DNA of 64,000 nucleotides from Gordonia lacunae (GCF_002149015.1 NZ_NGFO01000004.1:1-64000), one strand, 5' to 3'. Counted from the stretch's first letter, positions 28,253-37,010 are shown. A program made the numbers and translations. The notes: generated by a model not told the origin, from the sequence alone.

Positions 28253-28897
28253 TTATGCCAGGAGCGAACGGGGTGTTGTGGCCGCCCACGCGAACCCGTC
28301 CGGATCGGTCAGCTCGCCGGCATCGCCGCCGATCACCAACCGATGGGAACCCGACCCGTCCGGCTGGACACCCGCATCCTTGGCCGCGCCCTTGCGGCCG
28401 TAGAGCGCCAGCTTGATCGAGTCGGCGTTGATCGAATCCGGGTCACTCTCGAACTCGACATACTTCCGGCCGAAGCTCTTGGCCACGGTGAATCCGCGAC
28501 TCACATAGAACTCCTTGGTCGCCGCGACGTCGTCGACGCCGAGCAGCAGGACCAGATCGTCGACCTCCCGCGCCGGCGCGCCCGTCGGCTTCTTCGACGA
28601 ACTGGCGACCTTCCAGATCGCGCCGTCGGGCGCCTGGACCACGCCGCCGTACCCCCAGAAGGACTTCTTGGCGGGTTTGAGCACCGTGGCGCCGGCCTCG
28701 ATCGCCGGTTGCAGGAAGGAGTCGGCGACCGTCGGATCGGCGACCACGAGAGAGATCACGAAACCGCGGAAACCCGAGGTCGGCGAGTCTCCCGCGCGGA
28801 AGCGCAGTCGGTCGCCGAGCCCGAAGGCCTTGTCGTAGAACGCCTGTGCCGTAGCGATGTCCGGAACTTCGAGTGTGAGTGCGTTGATGTTCGTCAT
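28253..28897 (-). CDS. VOC (glyoxalase/bleomycin-resistance) family protein
   Basis: 214 residues with two VOC half-modules: residues 5-100 (NALTLEVPDIATAQAFYDKAFGLGDRLRF) and 110-205 (VDDVAATKEFYVSRGFTVAKSFG, ending in TDPDGFAWAATT). Members bind a divalent metal and act on small electrophiles or antibiotics. Substrate unknown; stand-alone gene, 64 bp behind lon's start on the same strand, possibly with its own promoter. Confidence 0.85.
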   Translation of the reverse strand: MTNINALTLEVPDIATAQAFYDKAFGLGDRLRFRAGDSPTSGFRGFVISLVVADPTVADSFLQPAIEAGATVLKPAKKSFWGYGGVVQAPDGAIWKVASSSKKPTGAPAREVDDLVLLLGVDDVAATKEFYVSRGFTVAKSFGRKYVEFESDPDSINADSIKLALYGRKGAAKDAGVQPDGSGSHRLVIGGDAGELTDPDGFAWAATTPRSLLA

Positions 28898-28958
28898 GCT
28901 TCGACGCTAGGACGCCGACCCGGCCGCACGCTTCTCGATTCCTGACCGGTCGCGAACC

Positions 28959-29141
28959 TCAGGTCAGATCGACCGCGGCGCGGGTGGCGAAGACGATGAT
29001 CTGGGCGAGAACCAGGACGGTCACCGCGACGAGGAAGGCCGCGGTGGTGAGCACGACACCCGCCGCGCCGCGCAACGCACTCGGCACAGCCTGCGACCAG
29101 GACGGGGAGAGTCGGTGTGCGGGTGTGACATCGGGGGTCAT
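28959..29141 (-). CDS. Small single-span membrane protein
   Basis: 60 residues: a short polar N terminus and one long hydrophobic helix (AAGVVLTTAAFLVAVTVLVLAQIIVF). The ATG at 29141 has AGGA upstream; the frame extends 20 codons more. No homologue recognised. Small membrane proteins of this kind often modulate larger complexes, but no partner can be named. Confidence 0.55.
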   Translation of the reverse strand: MTPDVTPAHRLSPSWSQAVPSALRGAAGVVLTTAAFLVAVTVLVLAQIIVFATRAAVDLT

Positions 29142-29337
29142 GGGCGGTCCTCTGCATACAACGCTCGACCACACCGTTGTGGTCGCAATCACAACACTCA
29201 ATCATAAGTAAGTACTTCTGTGCCAGAAAACGACGCCAAGACTCACGCCGGCGCGAACCCGGCGCCGTCGGCCGTCCGAATCCCCGCCCGCCACGAAGTG
29301 CGGTACAACCGAAGCCACGTCCATCCGAGGAGCCCGC

Positions 29338-29757
29338 ATGTCGATCATCTCGCCGATCACCACTCGCCAGCCGCTGGGCCGGGCCATCGCCCGGATCGCG
29401 CTGGGAGCCGTCCTCGCGGTCGCCGGCGTCGGCCACCTCACCGTCCAGCGCGAGGAGTTCCAGGCGCAGGTCCCCGACTGGGTGCCGTTCAGCAAGGACT
29501 TCGTGGTGCTGGCCTCCGGCGGTGTCGAGATCGCACTGGGCGCCGCGCTGATCGCGCTGCCCCGCCACCGCAAGGTGGTGTCGTGGGTCGTGGCCGCGTT
29601 CTTCGTCGTCATCTTCCCCGGCAACATCAACCAGTACGTCGAGCACATCGACGCCTTCGGCCTCGACACCGACGAGAAGCGGCTCACGCGACTGTTCTTC
29701 CAGCCCGTCCTGGTGCTGTGGGCCATCGCCGCCGGCACCGGCGAACGCCGGGCCTAA
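29338..29757 (+). CDS. DoxX-like membrane protein
   Basis: 139 residues with four membrane segments. The pattern (ALGAVLAVAGVGHLTVQREEFQAQVPDWVPFSKDFVVLASGGVEIALG) is the DoxX/DoxD-like family. Its function is unclear; some relatives associate with quinone or sulfur oxidation. It ends 4 bp inside the convergent MFS gene. Confidence 0.8.
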   Translation: MSIISPITTRQPLGRAIARIALGAVLAVAGVGHLTVQREEFQAQVPDWVPFSKDFVVLASGGVEIALGAALIALPRHRKVVSWVVAAFFVVIFPGNINQYVEHIDAFGLDTDEKRLTRLFFQPVLVLWAIAAGTGERRA

Positions 29758-31226
29758 CCTGCGCGCGTCGCCGCATCCTGGCAGGCCGCGTCCATGCCGG
29801 CGCGCACCTGCGGCCGCACATCGGCGCTCGATCGGATCGTGCACGCCGCCACGATGCCGCCGACCGCGCAGCACGCCGCGCAGATGTACATCGCCGTCCG
29901 GAAGCCGTCGCCGAGCGGATCGCCCGGGCCGGCGTCGATCCCCGCCACGGCGGGCAGCACCGCCACCGCGAGCAACCCCGCAAGGCGAGCCACCGCATTG
30001 TTCACCCCCGACGCGGTGCCGGCGAGCGCGTCGTCGACGGCGGCGAGCGCCGCCGAGGTGAGCGGCGCGACGGTCACCGTCATCCCGAGTCCGAACAGCA
30101 GCACACCGGGCAGCACGGAGTCGACGTAGCCCGATCCGGGCTCCACCCGGGACATCAGCGCGAAACCGCCGGCCGCGATGAGCGGGCCGACCGTCATCGG
30201 CAGCCGTGGCCCGGTGCGCTGCGCCAGCTTGCCGACCACGGGCGACCCGAACAGCATGATGAACGTGCTCGGGAACATCGCCGCGCCGGCCTCGAACGCC
30301 GAGTAACCGAGACTCTGCTGCAGTTGCAGGGCCAGCAGAAACAGCGCGCCACCGAGCGCCGCGTAGACCAGGAGCGTCGTCAGGTTGGCGCCGGAGAACT
30401 GCGACGAGCGGAACAGTCCGAGCGGCAGCAGCGGCGCGGCAACCCGTGACTCGATCACCACGAAACCCGCGAGCGACACCACACCGACGATCCCGGCGGC
30501 GACCGTCTCGCCACTCCACCCGTTCGACGGCCCCTCGATCAGGGCGTAGATCACGCCCGCGAGGCCGACGGTCATCGCCAGCGCACCCGCCACATCCAGT
30601 CGGGCACCCGACGGCGCGCCCCGCGATTCGGGCACGTGCCGGATCGCGATCCACAGCGCGCCCAGCGCGAGCGGCACACTGAGCAGGAACGTCCACCGCC
30701 ACGACGCCGCGTCGACGAGCCAGCCGCCGAGAAACGGTCCGAGGGCGGTGGTCGCGCCGGACATCCCGGCCCACAGTCCGACCGCGGCACCCCGATCGGA
30801 TGGCCGGATCTCGGCGTTGATCAGCGCCAGGCTGCCCGGAACCACCGCGGCCGCGGCGACCCCCTGCACGATCCGCGCGGCGACGAGGAGTTCGACGGTC
30901 GGGGCCAGCCCGCACGCGACAGTCGCCACCGCGAACACCGCCAGACCACCGGCGAACACCAATCGACGGCCGTACCGGTCACCGGCGACGCCGCCGATCA
31001 GCAGGAGCGCACTCAGGGTCAGCAGGTACCCGTCGAGCACCCACTGCTGGCCGCGCAGCCCCGTGTCGAGGTCGAGCGCGATGGCGGGCAGCGCGACGTT
31101 GACGACGGTGCCGTCGATGAAGGCGACACCCGAACCGAGGACCGCGGCGACGATCAGCCACCGGCCCGCCGGTGACGCGGCCGGCACCCCGCGGGACTCG
31201 GTGTCGGCCGAGCTGGGGTCACTCAT
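29754..31226 (-). CDS. MFS drug exporter, DHA2 (EmrB/QacA) type
   Basis: 490 residues with about 14 membrane helices. Motif A is GGVAGDRYGRRLVF, motif C lies in MSGATTALGPFLGGWLVD and the N-terminal AFIDGTVVNVALPAIALDL is the DHA2 signature D1. A proton-driven exporter of drugs or metabolites. The ATG at 31226 overlaps the 3' end of the hydrolase by 8 bp, so it is in an operon of TetR, hydrolase and MFS. Confidence 0.92.
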   Translation of the reverse strand: MSDPSSADTESRGVPAASPAGRWLIVAAVLGSGVAFIDGTVVNVALPAIALDLDTGLRGQQWVLDGYLLTLSALLLIGGVAGDRYGRRLVFAGGLAVFAVATVACGLAPTVELLVAARIVQGVAAAAVVPGSLALINAEIRPSDRGAAVGLWAGMSGATTALGPFLGGWLVDAASWRWTFLLSVPLALGALWIAIRHVPESRGAPSGARLDVAGALAMTVGLAGVIYALIEGPSNGWSGETVAAGIVGVVSLAGFVVIESRVAAPLLPLGLFRSSQFSGANLTTLLVYAALGGALFLLALQLQQSLGYSAFEAGAAMFPSTFIMLFGSPVVGKLAQRTGPRLPMTVGPLIAAGGFALMSRVEPGSGYVDSVLPGVLLFGLGMTVTVAPLTSAALAAVDDALAGTASGVNNAVARLAGLLAVAVLPAVAGIDAGPGDPLGDGFRTAMYICAACCAVGGIVAACTIRSSADVRPQVRAGMDAACQDAATRAG

Positions 31227-31902
31227 CGGTCGTCGTCCATCTGGGCCCTCCGTCTCGGGTCGTGTTCCTACCCAGAGTCGGGGCGCCTCGCTCGCGCGCA
31301 AGCACATCGGTGGCCAGGACCCCGGCGAGCCCGTCGAACTGGTGCCCGCCCGCCAGGTGACGATGCACCGTCGCCGACGGCAGGACCGCCGCGTTCAGGT
31401 CCAGGTGCTCGACGGGCACCACGTCATCGTCGACGCAGTGGTGGAGGGCGACGCCCTTCGAGGCTCGTCGCTCCGCTCCTCGCACCTCAGGGAGCGGGGT
31501 ATCGGCGTCGGTGTCGGCGTCGGCGTCGGCGTCGGTGGCGGCGTCGGCGTCGGTGTCGGTGTCGGTGTCGGTGAACACGTACTGCGGAACATCCCAACCG
31601 CCGGGACCCCAATTCGGCATGGCCAGCAGCACAACATGTTCCGGCGCCGTCTGGTCGGCTCCGGCGAGGACATGCACCAGCACCGTCGCGCCGAAGGAGT
31701 GTGCGACGACGAGGTCGTCCGCCTCCATCCCGGCGAGATGCTCCCGGATCGGCGCCGCCCACGCCTCGAGCGACATGTCGTCGCCGGAGAACTCGGGCAT
31801 GTCGAGCGTCGCGCCGAGCGCCGCGGACAGCGCGTCCGCGAGCGGTCCGTCCTCGACGTAGCCGCCGGCACCGTGGATGAAGAAGAGTCGGCGCTGCGTC
31901 AT
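31219..31902 (-). CDS. RBBP9/YdeN-type serine hydrolase with in-frame insertion
   Basis: 227 residues of the small alpha/beta hydrolase family. The nucleophile is Ser69 (VVAHSFGAT), the acid Asp is in the DDD at 158-160 and the His is His187 (GGHQFDG), so the triad is intact. Residues about 111-150 do not belong to the fold: a Thr/Asp/Ala-Asp run (TDTDTDTDADAATD...), then PLPEVRGAERRASKG, which is the translated dispersed DNA repeat. The insertion is 120 bp and keeps frame. Overlaps the MFS start. Confidence 0.82.
   Translation of the reverse strand: MTQRRLFFIHGAGGYVEDGPLADALSAALGATLDMPEFSGDDMSLEAWAAPIREHLAGMEADDLVVAHSFGATVLVHVLAGADQTAPEHVVLLAMPNWGPGGWDVPQYVFTDTDTDTDADAATDADADADTDADTPLPEVRGAERRASKGVALHHCVDDDVVPVEHLDLNAAVLPSATVHRHLAGGHQFDGLAGVLATDVLARERGAPTLGRNTTRDGGPRWTTTDE
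31456..31497. repeat. Dispersed ~43-bp element inside the hydrolase gene
   Basis: CTTCGAGGCTCGTCGCT...CGCTCCTCGCACCTCAGGGAGCGG, nearly identical to 144-186 (one gap, few mismatches). It is read on the minus strand in frame by the hydrolase. It marks the left part of the 120-bp insertion. Confidence 0.85.
31502..31573. repeat. GTCGGC/GTCGGT hexanucleotide microsatellite
   Basis: Twelve units of GTCGGC or GTCGGT (one GTGGCG variant), translating on the minus strand to alternating Ala-Asp and Thr-Asp. It is the right part of the in-frame insertion of the hydrolase. A 6-bp unit allows length change without a frameshift. Confidence 0.85.
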
Positions 31903-31959
31903 GGGCTCTCCTCGAAGTCGCGTTCCGTCATCACGGCTGACCTCGACGCGGGCCCGTTC

Positions 31960-32565
31960 TCATCGCCCCGCGTGCTCGTGCTCGTGCTCGTGCTCTGCCG
32001 ACGATGCGCCCGAGCCGATCAGCAACAGACCGACCATCGCCCTGGCGTCGGCGTCGGTGTACCCGGGTCCGACGATGCACAGGTTGCCGATCGCGCGTAG
32101 GAAGGTCAGCGCGCAGATGTCCTCGCTGACCTCTCCCGTCGCCTGGGCCGGCTCGAGCAGCGAGGCGAATGCCGGCACGAGGGTGTCGAAGATGAGCGCG
32201 TGCAGATCGACCAGGCTCGGATCGTCGGAGCTGAGCGCGTCGCTCAAGCCGTGCTTGGTGACGAGGAAGTCGGTGAACGCCGACGTCCACCGGCACAGCG
32301 CCGCGCGCGGCGGGACCTGTTCGGCCAGCAGCTGTTCCGCCAGTGCCGCACACTCGTCGACCTGATGCCGGTACACCGCGGTGACCAGTTCCGCCCGGGT
32401 CGGGAAGTGCCGGTACACAGTGCCGACGCCGACCCTGGCGCGCGCGGCGATGTCGCGCACCGGGGCCTGCACGCCCGCGTCGACGAAGGCCGCGGCCGCC
32501 GCCTCGAGAAGGGCCACGCGACTCCGTTCGGCCTGCACTTGACGTGCGGTTCGTCCTGCGGACAC
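31960..32565 (-). CDS. TetR-family repressor
   Basis: 201 residues. The HTH is at about 18-62 (LLEAAAAAFVDAGVQAPVRDIAARARVGVGTVYRHFPTRAELV). C-terminal ligand domain ends in a His/Glu repeat tail (SSAEHEHEHEHAGR) that could bind metal. It heads an operon with the hydrolase and MFS exporter and faces the gene at 32664 over two palindromes; probably represses both directions. The inducer is unknown. Confidence 0.9.
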   Translation of the reverse strand: MSAGRTARQVQAERSRVALLEAAAAAFVDAGVQAPVRDIAARARVGVGTVYRHFPTRAELVTAVYRHQVDECAALAEQLLAEQVPPRAALCRWTSAFTDFLVTKHGLSDALSSDDPSLVDLHALIFDTLVPAFASLLEPAQATGEVSEDICALTFLRAIGNLCIVGPGYTDADARAMVGLLLIGSGASSAEHEHEHEHAGR

Positions 32566-32581
32566 CGTTCACCCCTTGCTC

Positions 32582-32598
32582 GCGGAACATTGTTCCGC
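32582..32598. promoter_or_regulatory. TetR operator palindrome 1
   Basis: GCGGAACATTGTTCCGC, perfect 8-bp arms about a single central base, 16 bp upstream of the TetR start. The sequence GGAACANNGTTCC is shared with the second site at 32607. Confidence 0.82.
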
Positions 32599-32606
32599 TA
32601 GTTTGG

Positions 32607-32621
32607 CGGAACATCGTTCCG
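32607..32621. promoter_or_regulatory. TetR operator palindrome 2
   Basis: CGGAACATCGTTCCG, the same half-sites as the first palindrome, centred 24 bp away, about two helical turns. Both fit a TetR dimer pair bound on one DNA face, controlling the divergent TetR and hydrolase promoters. Confidence 0.82.
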
Positions 32622-32663
32622 TCCAGGTTATCGCGTCCCGCTACCCGTCCCGAAGGAACTCTC

Positions 32664-33569
32664 ATGTCCACGGAATCGCTCGCCCGTCAGATCGTCGCCG
32701 TCAAGCCCATCGTCGTCCCCACCTCGGACCGGCCGTTCCCGCTGACGGTGAAGGTCACCGCCCCGGTCACCGGCGAGCACCTCCCGGTCCTCGTGTTCTC
32801 CCACGGCAACGCCTGGTCGATGGACGGTTATGCACCGCTTGTCGATCGATGGGCCGCTTCGGGTTTCGTCGTCGTACAGCCGACGCACCTCGATTCCCGG
32901 CGATACGGGATCGGGTTCGACGACCCGCGGTTCGCATCCATCTGGAGTACGCGAGTGCATGACGCGCACGCGGTGATCGATCACCTCGACGAGATACTCG
33001 TCGCGGCCGGTGGGGACCTCCGCACTCGCGTCGACATCGGCCTGCTCGCCGCGGCCGGCCACTCGTGGGGCGGCCAGACCGTCGGCACGCTCCTCGGCGC
33101 GCGTGTGGTCGGGCCGGACGGAGACGTCGGCCCGGATCTCGCACATCCCGCCGTGCGAGCGGGCGCACTGATCGCGACGGCGGGAACCGGCGACAGCCTG
33201 AGCGAGTATGCGCGCGAACACCTGCCGTTCGTGCGGCCGGACTTCTCGAGGATGTCCACCCCGGCACTCGTCGTCGCCGGCGGCAAGGACGACTCGGCCC
33301 TGTCGACGCGTGGCCCGGAATGGCTGACCGACGCCTTCCACCTCTCCCCCGGCGCGACGGACTTGCTGTGGATTCCGGACGGCGAACACACTCTCGGCGG
33401 CATCGCCGGCGAGGCGGTACGCGAGACGACCGATGAGGACCCGGACCGGGTCGGCCTGGTCGCCGACGCCGTCGCCGCCTATCTGCTCGACGCACTCGGC
33501 AGCAGCTCGGCGGCGTGGGAAGCGTTGCGGCACACGGACTCCGCGGACTTCACACTGCAGCGAAAGTGA
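32664..33569 (+). CDS. Alpha/beta hydrolase (chlorophyllase / PAF-acetylhydrolase-like)
   Basis: 301 residues. LPVLVFSHGNAWSMDGY gives the oxyanion region, the nucleophile is in AAGHSWGGQT and a late GEHTLGGI carries the likely catalytic His. No signal peptide, so cytoplasmic. AAGGA precedes the ATG. It is divergent from the TetR gene and shares its palindromic operators, so it is probably the induced target. Substrate unknown, probably an ester. Confidence 0.86.
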   Translation: MSTESLARQIVAVKPIVVPTSDRPFPLTVKVTAPVTGEHLPVLVFSHGNAWSMDGYAPLVDRWAASGFVVVQPTHLDSRRYGIGFDDPRFASIWSTRVHDAHAVIDHLDEILVAAGGDLRTRVDIGLLAAAGHSWGGQTVGTLLGARVVGPDGDVGPDLAHPAVRAGALIATAGTGDSLSEYAREHLPFVRPDFSRMSTPALVVAGGKDDSALSTRGPEWLTDAFHLSPGATDLLWIPDGEHTLGGIAGEAVRETTDEDPDRVGLVADAVAAYLLDALGSSSAAWEALRHTDSADFTLQRK

Positions 33570-33596
33570 CGCCGGCCGGGTCGGCCCGGCCGGACA

Positions 33597-33998
33597 CTAG
33601 GCCGAACCGGCCGTCTCCAGCAGCGACTTCAGCTGTGCGAGATCCTTTTCCACCATCTCGGTGTCGCGGTCGAACTCGTCGTCGGACATGGCCAGCTGCC
33701 GGATGGTGAACACGACTTCGGCGCCCTCTGGATGCGCCAACACCCGAAGCGGATTGAGCACGGTGTCGCCGGTGGGGAGCACCACCTCGTGGTCGACGAC
33801 GCCCAGCGCGTTGCGCGGGACGAAGCGGACGGTGACGGTGCCCATCGGCGATTCCACGAGCAACTCGTCACCCCGCCGGACCACCTCCGACTTCGCCAGC
33901 CCCGCGGCCCACCGCGGCAGGTTGTCGGGTTCGGCCGCGAAGTCGTAGACGGCGTCGGGTCGGGCGTTGATGACCACACTCACGTGCCGGCTGCGCAT
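33597..33998 (-). CDS. SRPBCC-family protein
   Basis: 133 residues starting MRSRHVSVVINARPDAVYDFAAEPDNLPRWAAGL, the START-like opening, with VVLPTGDTVLNPLRVLAHPEGAEVVFTIRQ in the middle. Likely binds a hydrophobic ligand; function unknown. I chose the ATG at 33998 because the fold begins there; the frame extends back over the neighbouring repeat. Confidence 0.8.
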   Translation of the reverse strand: MRSRHVSVVINARPDAVYDFAAEPDNLPRWAAGLAKSEVVRRGDELLVESPMGTVTVRFVPRNALGVVDHEVVLPTGDTVLNPLRVLAHPEGAEVVFTIRQLAMSDDEFDRDTEMVEKDLAQLKSLLETAGSA

Positions 33999-34069
33999 GT
34001 GGCCAACGTAGTCGCCGCGCCGGTGGTCACCAAGTGGCTTCGACACGGCTCCTCGACCGCAGTGCCGGC

Positions 34070-34879
34070 TCAACCACCAGTCGTCGCGTCCTCCTGCGCT
34101 CGGTGCGGTTCCATCGGCTCGATGTGGTGGCGGGCCAGGAACAGCACGATGCCGAGCACGACGTAGACCAGGATCGGCGCTATCGCACCGACGTACGTCT
34201 TCTGGTCGTCGAGGATCACGGTGCCGGTGGTGATCGAGAAGTCGAAGAGCCCGTGGATGACCGAGTTGAGGACATTGCCGCCGGACACCCGCCGGATCAG
34301 GTAGAAGAAGTACCCGGCCAGGCTCACCGCGATCGCCTGCGGGATGGCGCTCACGCCGTGGGTCATCGCATTGGTCAGGTGCACCGCGCCGAAGACGACG
34401 CTCGACCACAGCGCTACCTTGCCCTCGGCGAGACCGTGATCGCGCAGCGTGGTGACGCCGACACCGCGGAACATCGCCTCCTCACCCCAGCCGACGAACT
34501 GCGTTGCGATCAGCAGGGTCAGGATGAAGAGGAGGTCCTTCTGGGCCAGCGAGCCGTAGTCGATCCCGACCAGGATCGCCACGACGAAGACGGCGGGGAC
34601 GACCCACACCCAGCGCCGGACGGGCCGATCATCGCGCAGCACCGGCTTCTGCCAGCCGAGCGCAACAACGACGATGATCGTGAACAACAGCGCCGCGCCG
34701 AGCGGGATGACCATGCCGAACACGACACCGGCCGTGGTGACCGGCTCGCTCTCGTCCGCAAGGCGCGCGATCGCCAGGCCGCCCAGCTGGATGATGGCCA
34801 GGTAGACGACGACGATCCCGGCGAAACCGGCATAGCCCAGACGACGACGGGCCGGGGGCCCCAGGTTATCGAGGTTCAC
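34070..34879 (-). CDS. CPBP (CAAX) family membrane metalloprotease
   Basis: 269 residues with about eight membrane helices. The family motifs are EEAMFRG (EExxxR), FGAVHL (FxxxH) and HGLFD, so the putative zinc or glutamate-centred active site is complete. In bacteria members process peptides or protect against bacteriocins; the substrate here is not known. Its 3' end overlaps the GC-rich element near 34030-34080. Confidence 0.9.
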   Translation of the reverse strand: MNLDNLGPPARRRLGYAGFAGIVVVYLAIIQLGGLAIARLADESEPVTTAGVVFGMVIPLGAALLFTIIVVVALGWQKPVLRDDRPVRRWVWVVPAVFVVAILVGIDYGSLAQKDLLFILTLLIATQFVGWGEEAMFRGVGVTTLRDHGLAEGKVALWSSVVFGAVHLTNAMTHGVSAIPQAIAVSLAGYFFYLIRRVSGGNVLNSVIHGLFDFSITTGTVILDDQKTYVGAIAPILVYVVLGIVLFLARHHIEPMEPHRAQEDATTGG

Positions 34880-34917
34880 CTCGAGAACCTACCAACCCCG
34901 GCCGCGGTCGCGCCGGG

Positions 34918-35649
34918 TCAGGACGGCGACCCGTTCCCTGCTTCAGCGGGCTCGGCCAGCTCGCGCTCGATGAGCTTTTCGGCGACCTTCGCCAGCGGCG
35001 TGTTGGTGTCCTGGGACAGCCGCCGGAGCAGCGCGAACGCGGCGACCGCGTCGATGCGGAAGCGGTACATGATCATGCCCTTGGCCTGGCCGATGACGTC
35101 CCGGCTCGCCAGGGCGCTCTGGAAGTGCTGTTGCTGGCGGGCCGCCCGCAGAGCCAAGGCGGCATGGGTCGCGAACAGGAGACCGACCTCGAGAGACTCG
35201 TCCCCGAACACGTCAGTCTCTTCGGAGAAGACATTGAGCGCGCCGATGGTTCCCTTGTCGGTGAACAACTTGAACGACAGACTCGAACGAAGTGGCGTCT
35301 CCTCGAGGACCCGTGCGGAGAACGCGGGAAAACGATCGTCGCTGCCGATGTCATTCACGAGCACCGTGTGGTGATCCCACGCAGCCTGCAGGCACGGCCC
35401 CTCACCGGTTTCCTTCTGAATACGGTCGGCCTCGTTCATCAGCGGGTCGGTCGGCGCGAGGGTGTCGAAGTTCTTCTTCTGGTCGACGAGCAGGACGCCC
35501 GCGTACTGGGCCCCGGGGACATACTCGACGGCTCCGGCGGTGATGGAGTCCAGGACCTGGCCGGTGGTGTCCTGGGTGGACTCGGGCACCGCGTGCATCT
35601 GCCGGGCCAGCTCGGCGATCTTGAAATGAACATCTGTTACCACTGGCAC
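34918..35649 (-). CDS. GAF-ANTAR RNA-binding antiterminator regulator
   Basis: 243 residues. A GAF domain (about 15-165) has a conserved GEGPCLQAAWDHHTVLVNDI. The C-terminal ANTAR domain (about 180-235) contains RDVIGQAKGMIMYRFRIDAVAAFALLRRLSQDTN. ANTAR binds paired RNA hairpins and blocks terminators; the GAF domain probably senses a signal. Such proteins are common in Gordonia and Rhodococcus. No RNA target is visible next to it. Confidence 0.93.
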   Translation of the reverse strand: MPVVTDVHFKIAELARQMHAVPESTQDTTGQVLDSITAGAVEYVPGAQYAGVLLVDQKKNFDTLAPTDPLMNEADRIQKETGEGPCLQAAWDHHTVLVNDIGSDDRFPAFSARVLEETPLRSSLSFKLFTDKGTIGALNVFSEETDVFGDESLEVGLLFATHAALALRAARQQQHFQSALASRDVIGQAKGMIMYRFRIDAVAAFALLRRLSQDTNTPLAKVAEKLIERELAEPAEAGNGSPS

Positions 35650-35824
35650 TCAACCTCGATTCGATGTGCCGGGGGGGAAAATCGTCCGGCGAACCTCGTG
35701 ATCGTACAGAATCTTGCACGTGCTCAACCCGGTTGTTCGTGCCGAACGGGCTCTCGGATGGCTCCGGATTGCCTCGTTCTTTGGGACGATGAGCCCCTTA
35801 TCCCGGGCGACCGTGATCTCTACC

Positions 35825-36547
35825 ATGGGCCTGGTGATCAAACGGTTGAGTGTCTCCGTCCTCTGTGTCATCGCTGCGATCACGGGAGCGGTGGCCGTCG
35901 GCACACCGACCGCCCAGGCCGCGCCATCGTGCTCCGACGTCGAGGTGGTGTTCGCACGCGGCACCGTCGAGACGGCTCCGCCGCTGGGTCTCACCGGACT
36001 CTCGTTCGTCGAGGCCGTCCGCTCGCAGCTGCCGGGTAAGTCGGTCAGCGCCTACGGGGTTCCCTACCCCGCGAGCGACCAGTTCAACAACCGCCTGAAA
36101 TTCGCCCAGACGGTGGCCGATGGGGTCCGCACCACCCAGAACCGCATCAAGTCCCTGGCCGCGAAGTGCCCGGGCACCAAGGTCGTGCTGGGCGGCTACT
36201 CCCAGGGCGCCGTCGTCGCGGGATACTCCGTCCACGCCGGCCTGGACCTGCCCGCGCGGTACGCGGCCTACGACCGGTTCGTGCCGCCGCCGCTGCCGGC
36301 GAACATGGCCCGCAACGTCGCCGCGATCGTGCTCTACGGCGCCCCGTCGGACCGCTTCATCGACGACATCGGCGCTCCGCCGGTCAAGGTCGCCGCGCCG
36401 TACCGCAGCCGCACCGTCCGCTACTGCATCGCCGGTGACACCATCTGCGACGGCGCCCCGGTCGGCGGTCCCAACGCCCTGCACGTGCTCTACTCGGTGA
36501 ACGGCATGACGCTCGAGGGCGCCCGGTACGCGGCCCGGCGCGTCTAG
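35825..36547 (+). CDS. Secreted cutinase-family esterase
   Basis: 240 residues. The signal peptide MGLVIKRLSVSVLCVIAAITGAVAV with cleavage after TAQA precedes a cutinase fold. The nucleophile is in VVLGGYSQGAVVAG, the Asp in CIAGDTIC and the His in ALHVLYS. The paired Cys near the N terminus and before the Asp site support the disulfide of the family. In mycolata these enzymes act on lipid esters. Start at 35825 is set by the signal peptide; the frame runs to 35714. Confidence 0.93.
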   Translation: MGLVIKRLSVSVLCVIAAITGAVAVGTPTAQAAPSCSDVEVVFARGTVETAPPLGLTGLSFVEAVRSQLPGKSVSAYGVPYPASDQFNNRLKFAQTVADGVRTTQNRIKSLAAKCPGTKVVLGGYSQGAVVAGYSVHAGLDLPARYAAYDRFVPPPLPANMARNVAAIVLYGAPSDRFIDDIGAPPVKVAAPYRSRTVRYCIAGDTICDGAPVGGPNALHVLYSVNGMTLEGARYAARRV

Positions 36548-36557
36548 GCTCCCGGCG

Positions 36558-36842
36558 TCAGAAGTCCGGTGCCGGCACGACCTTCGCGAAGGTCCGGCCG
36601 GCGTCGGACTTCGTCGCTTCGTAGACGAGAGCGAGTTCGGCGCGCTCGAAGTTGCGGAACCACTCGTCCCAACTGATGTGCTCGAGGCACTCATCGGCCG
36701 TCCGGCCGGAGAAGTCGATGCGGAGCACTCCCGTTCCGCCGACGCTCCGGACGTCGCGTATGCGCGCCGGAACACCCTGGTGCGTGGTCACCCACTCCCG
36801 GATCTCGTCGTGATCACGCGTCGTCTTGCAATGAGACCCCAT
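36558..36842 (-). CDS. Conserved hypothetical small protein
   Basis: 94 residues, family not named with certainty. The pattern RDHDEIREWVTTHQGVPARIRDV, then GVLRIDFSG and ISWDEWFRNFERAELALVYE is a short conserved domain seen in many bacteria and sometimes mis-annotated as a branching-enzyme relative. GGGAG precedes the ATG at 36842. Its stop is 11 bp from the convergent cutinase. Confidence 0.75.
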   Translation of the reverse strand: MGSHCKTTRDHDEIREWVTTHQGVPARIRDVRSVGGTGVLRIDFSGRTADECLEHISWDEWFRNFERAELALVYEATKSDAGRTFAKVVPAPDF

Positions 36843-37010
36843 CGGTCGTCTCCCTCGTGCCGCACCGAAACCCACCATTGGGCGCCACGGTCCGTGGACC
36901 GCCCTGTCCTGGTCTCGGCGTCCGGGGGTCGACGTCACCGCTGATCGGTTCGGTGTTCTTACCCATCAAGCCCTTTCGTCAATCCTGCGACGTCCGGCCG
37001 CCCCGAGAGG

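Noticed and set aside
31502..31573. Microsatellite as sequencing or assembly error
   Set aside because: It is in frame, lies next to a real dispersed repeat and leaves the triad intact, so a true insertion is more likely.
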